Assembly (NCBI GenBank): GCA_964439135.1
Contig: CAYTNN010000209.1
Location: 1-8,049, forward strand
DNA length: 8,049 nt
Origin: JAFGPJ01 sp964439135
GTDB taxonomy: Bacteria; Planctomycetota; Phycisphaerae; Sedimentisphaerales; Anaerobacaceae
Direction of reading: 5' to 3'
Under the pieces are notes generated by a model that saw only the letters and a list, made by a program, of their open reading frames with translations, made no database searches and was not told the origin of the DNA. This document shows positions 6,813 to 8,049 of this stretch, piece by piece (position 1 is the stretch's first letter; each line of letters opens with the position of its first letter). Both the position numbers and the translations under genes were made by a program.

Positions 6813-6841
6813 TTAAAAATCGTGCCGGTATTTAGTATAAT
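6813..6841 (+). promoter_or_regulatory. queG promoter with consensus -10, predicting a leaderless mRNA
   Basis: TTAAAA (6813-6818; 4 of 6 to the -35 consensus) and a perfect TATAAT (6836-6841) are separated by 17 bases. The -10 ends 7 bases before the ATG at 6849, so transcription should start at or one base before the ATG. No Shine-Dalgarno precedes the ATG, which fits leaderless translation. The -10 overlaps that of the divergent operon promoter. Confidence 0.6.
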
Positions 6842-6863
6842 CGCTTTTATGAGTTTATCTCAA
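6834..6863 (-). promoter_or_regulatory. Promoter of the aldolase-symporter-exported protein operon
   Basis: Read on the minus strand, TTGAGA (6858-6863; 5 of 6 to the -35 consensus) is followed after 18 bases by TATACT (6834-6839; 5 of 6 to the -10 consensus). The predicted start near 6827 gives a leader of about 54 bases containing the GGAG ribosome site. The -10 shares four bases with the queG -10, and the -35 lies inside the first codons of queG, so the two promoters occupy the same DNA. Confidence 0.55.
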
Positions 6864-7802
6864 GACATAAAGCATAAAACAATCGAACTCGGCTTCGACC
6901 TGGTTGGTGTGACGGACGCCTCACCGATCGATGCCGAACAGGCGGAAATTTTCGCTAAGTGGCTCAAGTCCGGCTTCGCGGGCCAGATGGATTACATGCA
7001 CCAGAATCTGCAAAAGCGGCTCGATCCGGCCAGGCTCTTTGAAAATGCGCAGTCGGTTATCGTTGTCGGCCTCAATTACACGCCGCCGAAGCATAAGCCG
7101 AAACCGCACGACGCGGCCGTCCCGACGGGTAGAATCGCCGACTATGCCCAGTATGAAGATTATCATTCATTTATCAAAGAGCGATTGTACAAGCTAACCG
7201 ATTTTATCAAGTCACTTGCCGGGCCCGGCGTTAAGTCCAAAATTTGCGTGGACTCGGTGCCCCTTGCCGAGCGGGCGCTGGCGGTCAGGGCGGGCCTGGG
7301 CTTTATCGGGAAAAACCACATGCTCATAAATCCCGAACTTGGCTGCCGGCTATTTCTCGGCGAGATTGTCACCGACCTGAAGCTGCCGGCCGAAGGGCCT
7401 ATTGCCGGCGACTGTGCCGGCTGCCGCAGATGTCTCGATGCGTGTCCGACGGGCGCCCTGAGGCCCGATGGGCAATTCGACGCCGGGGCGTGCATCAATT
7501 ATCTGACAATAGAATACAAAGACCAAATCCCGCCGGGGCCGGCCGAGAAAATCGGCGACCGGCTCTTCGGCTGCGACGAGTGTGTCGTTGCCTGTCCCTA
7601 TCAGAAGAACGCGCCGGCCTGCGGAAACAGGCAGTTCAAATTCTATCGCGACAGGACGCAGATTGACTTGCAGGAGATTCTGAGCTTAGACGCCAAATCG
7701 TTCGAAGCTAAATTTGCCGAATCTCCAATCAAACGTCTGGGCCTTGAAGGCCTCAAGAGAAACGCCCGAATCTGCCTTGCCAATATACCGCGTTCGGCCT
7801 GA
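6849..7802 (+). CDS. queG: Epoxyqueuosine reductase, short form
   Basis: With the ATG at 6849 the product is 317 residues. It is a cobalamin- and iron-sulfur-dependent cytoplasmic enzyme that reduces epoxyqueuosine to queuosine at the tRNA wobble position, the last step of queuosine synthesis. It opens with ELGFDLVGVTDA (13-24). VDSVPLAERALAVRAGLGFIGKN (134-156) follows and contains the conserved catalytic-type Asp135. The first ferredoxin-like motif is CAGCRRCLDACP (Cys189, 192, 195, 199), followed by CINYLTIE (Cys215). The second is CDECVVACP (Cys242, 245, 249). Together these hold two [4Fe-4S] clusters. The C-terminus, SPIKRLGLEGLKRNARICLAN, is typical of the short form; E. coli QueG is about 380 residues with a longer C-terminus. 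A GTG at 6822 would add nine residues before the usual N-terminus and is not preferred. No other queuosine gene is nearby. It diverges from the operon and ends 8 bases from a convergent gene. Confidence 0.93.
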   Translation: MSLSQDIKHKTIELGFDLVGVTDASPIDAEQAEIFAKWLKSGFAGQMDYMHQNLQKRLDPARLFENAQSVIVVGLNYTPPKHKPKPHDAAVPTGRIADYAQYEDYHSFIKERLYKLTDFIKSLAGPGVKSKICVDSVPLAERALAVRAGLGFIGKNHMLINPELGCRLFLGEIVTDLKLPAEGPIAGDCAGCRRCLDACPTGALRPDGQFDAGACINYLTIEYKDQIPPGPAEKIGDRLFGCDECVVACPYQKNAPACGNRQFKFYRDRTQIDLQEILSLDAKSFEAKFAESPIKRLGLEGLKRNARICLANIPRSA

Positions 7803-7810
7803 TATTCATC

Positions 7811-8049
7811 TCAGGCGTTCGCGTATTGTTCGCGGATTTTCTCCAGCAGCTTTTTGGTGGCGATGATGCCGTCGGTTTCGCTTAGTCTTTCGCCTTCGTA
7901 CTCGATGCCGACATAGCTTTTGTAGCCGGCGTCCAACACGATTTTCATCATCCGGTAGTAGTCGATCTTCGTCTCATCGCCTTTGTCGTCGAAGTCGTAG
8001 CTCTTGGCGCTGACGGATTTCGCGTACGGCATGAGCATCTCGACGGCGT
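7811..8049 (-). CDS. Sugar phosphate isomerase/epimerase-like TIM-barrel protein, C-terminal part, cut by window edge
   Basis: This open frame enters from the right edge and stops at a TGA (7811-7813), giving the last 78 residues of a protein that is probably about 270-330 long. It reads AVEMLMPYAKSVSAKSYDFD near the edge, then an acidic turn, IDYYRMMKIVLDAGYKSYVGIEYEG, and a final helix ATKKLLEKI. This is the typical end of xylose-isomerase-like TIM-barrel proteins (AP endonuclease 2 superfamily). The SAKSYDFD strand and the GIEYEG strand, with its metal-region Glu, are the recognisable blocks. Such proteins isomerise or epimerise free or phosphorylated sugars, inositols or 2-keto sugars; the substrate cannot be told from a fragment. 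The Met at 8038 is internal, because the frame is open to the window end and the matching segment begins upstream of it. It converges on queG with an 8-base gap. Co-regulation with the sugar operon is possible but not shown. Confidence 0.8.
   Translation of the reverse strand, partial: AVEMLMPYAKSVSAKSYDFDDKGDETKIDYYRMMKIVLDAGYKSYVGIEYEGERLSETDGIIATKKLLEKIREQYANA

Noticed and set aside
6822..6824. GTG as start of queG
   Set aside because: It adds nine residues before the normal QueG N-terminus, lacks a ribosome site, and lies upstream of the -10 that would drive the gene.

Overview
The window looks like chromosomal DNA of a free-living heterotrophic bacterium, most likely from the Planctomycetota (Phycisphaerae/Sedimentisphaerales-like) or a related PVC lineage. 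This is inferred from the mix of genes: a secreted multidomain carbohydrate-active-type protein, an SSS sodium symporter, a dihydrodipicolinate-synthase-family aldolase, a TIM-barrel sugar isomerase/epimerase and a clostripain-like protease. No rRNA or lineage-specific marker is present, so the taxonomic guess is soft. No mobile element, CRISPR array, tRNA or rRNA was seen.

Layout. Positions 1-283 (minus) hold the N-terminal part of an MTAP-family phosphorylase (mtnP), cut by the left edge. A 144-base intergenic region (284-427) follows, with divergent promoters and a perfect 8-bp inverted repeat. Next is an AT-richer plus-strand gene (428-1588) for a secreted or membrane-anchored family C11 cysteine peptidase. 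It converges, with a 2-base gap, on a three-gene minus-strand operon read right to left: a DHDPS/NAL-superfamily class I aldolase (6773-5838), an SSS sodium:solute symporter (5809-4304), and a large exported protein with an N-terminal lectin-like sandwich and a probable alpha/alpha-toroid region (4284-1591). The spacings are 28 and 19 bases. Diverging from the operon is a short-form epoxyqueuosine reductase, queG (6849-7802). It converges, with an 8-base gap, on the C-terminal part of a sugar phosphate isomerase/epimerase-like protein cut by the right edge.

How the genes may work together. The operon reads as a small catabolic module. The exported protein would bind or cleave a glycan at the cell surface, the sodium symporter would import the released acidic sugar, and the aldolase would split a 2-keto acid to pyruvate plus an aldehyde. 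Two residues point toward an acidic-sugar substrate rather than lysine biosynthesis: the aldolase lacks the Arg that DapA uses to bind aspartate semialdehyde, and the symporter has an Arg in TM3 close to the carboxylate-binding Arg of known sialic-acid SSS transporters. The actual substrate is not proven. mtnP (methionine salvage), queG (tRNA modification) and the C11 peptidase appear functionally unrelated to the operon.

Regulation. The operon and queG promoters share one symmetric -10 region (6834-6841). The two complete plus-strand genes (C11 peptidase and queG) lack Shine-Dalgarno sites and have a -10 hexamer ending 6-7 bases before their ATG, which predicts leaderless mRNAs. The four minus-strand genes whose starts are visible have Shine-Dalgarno-like sites.
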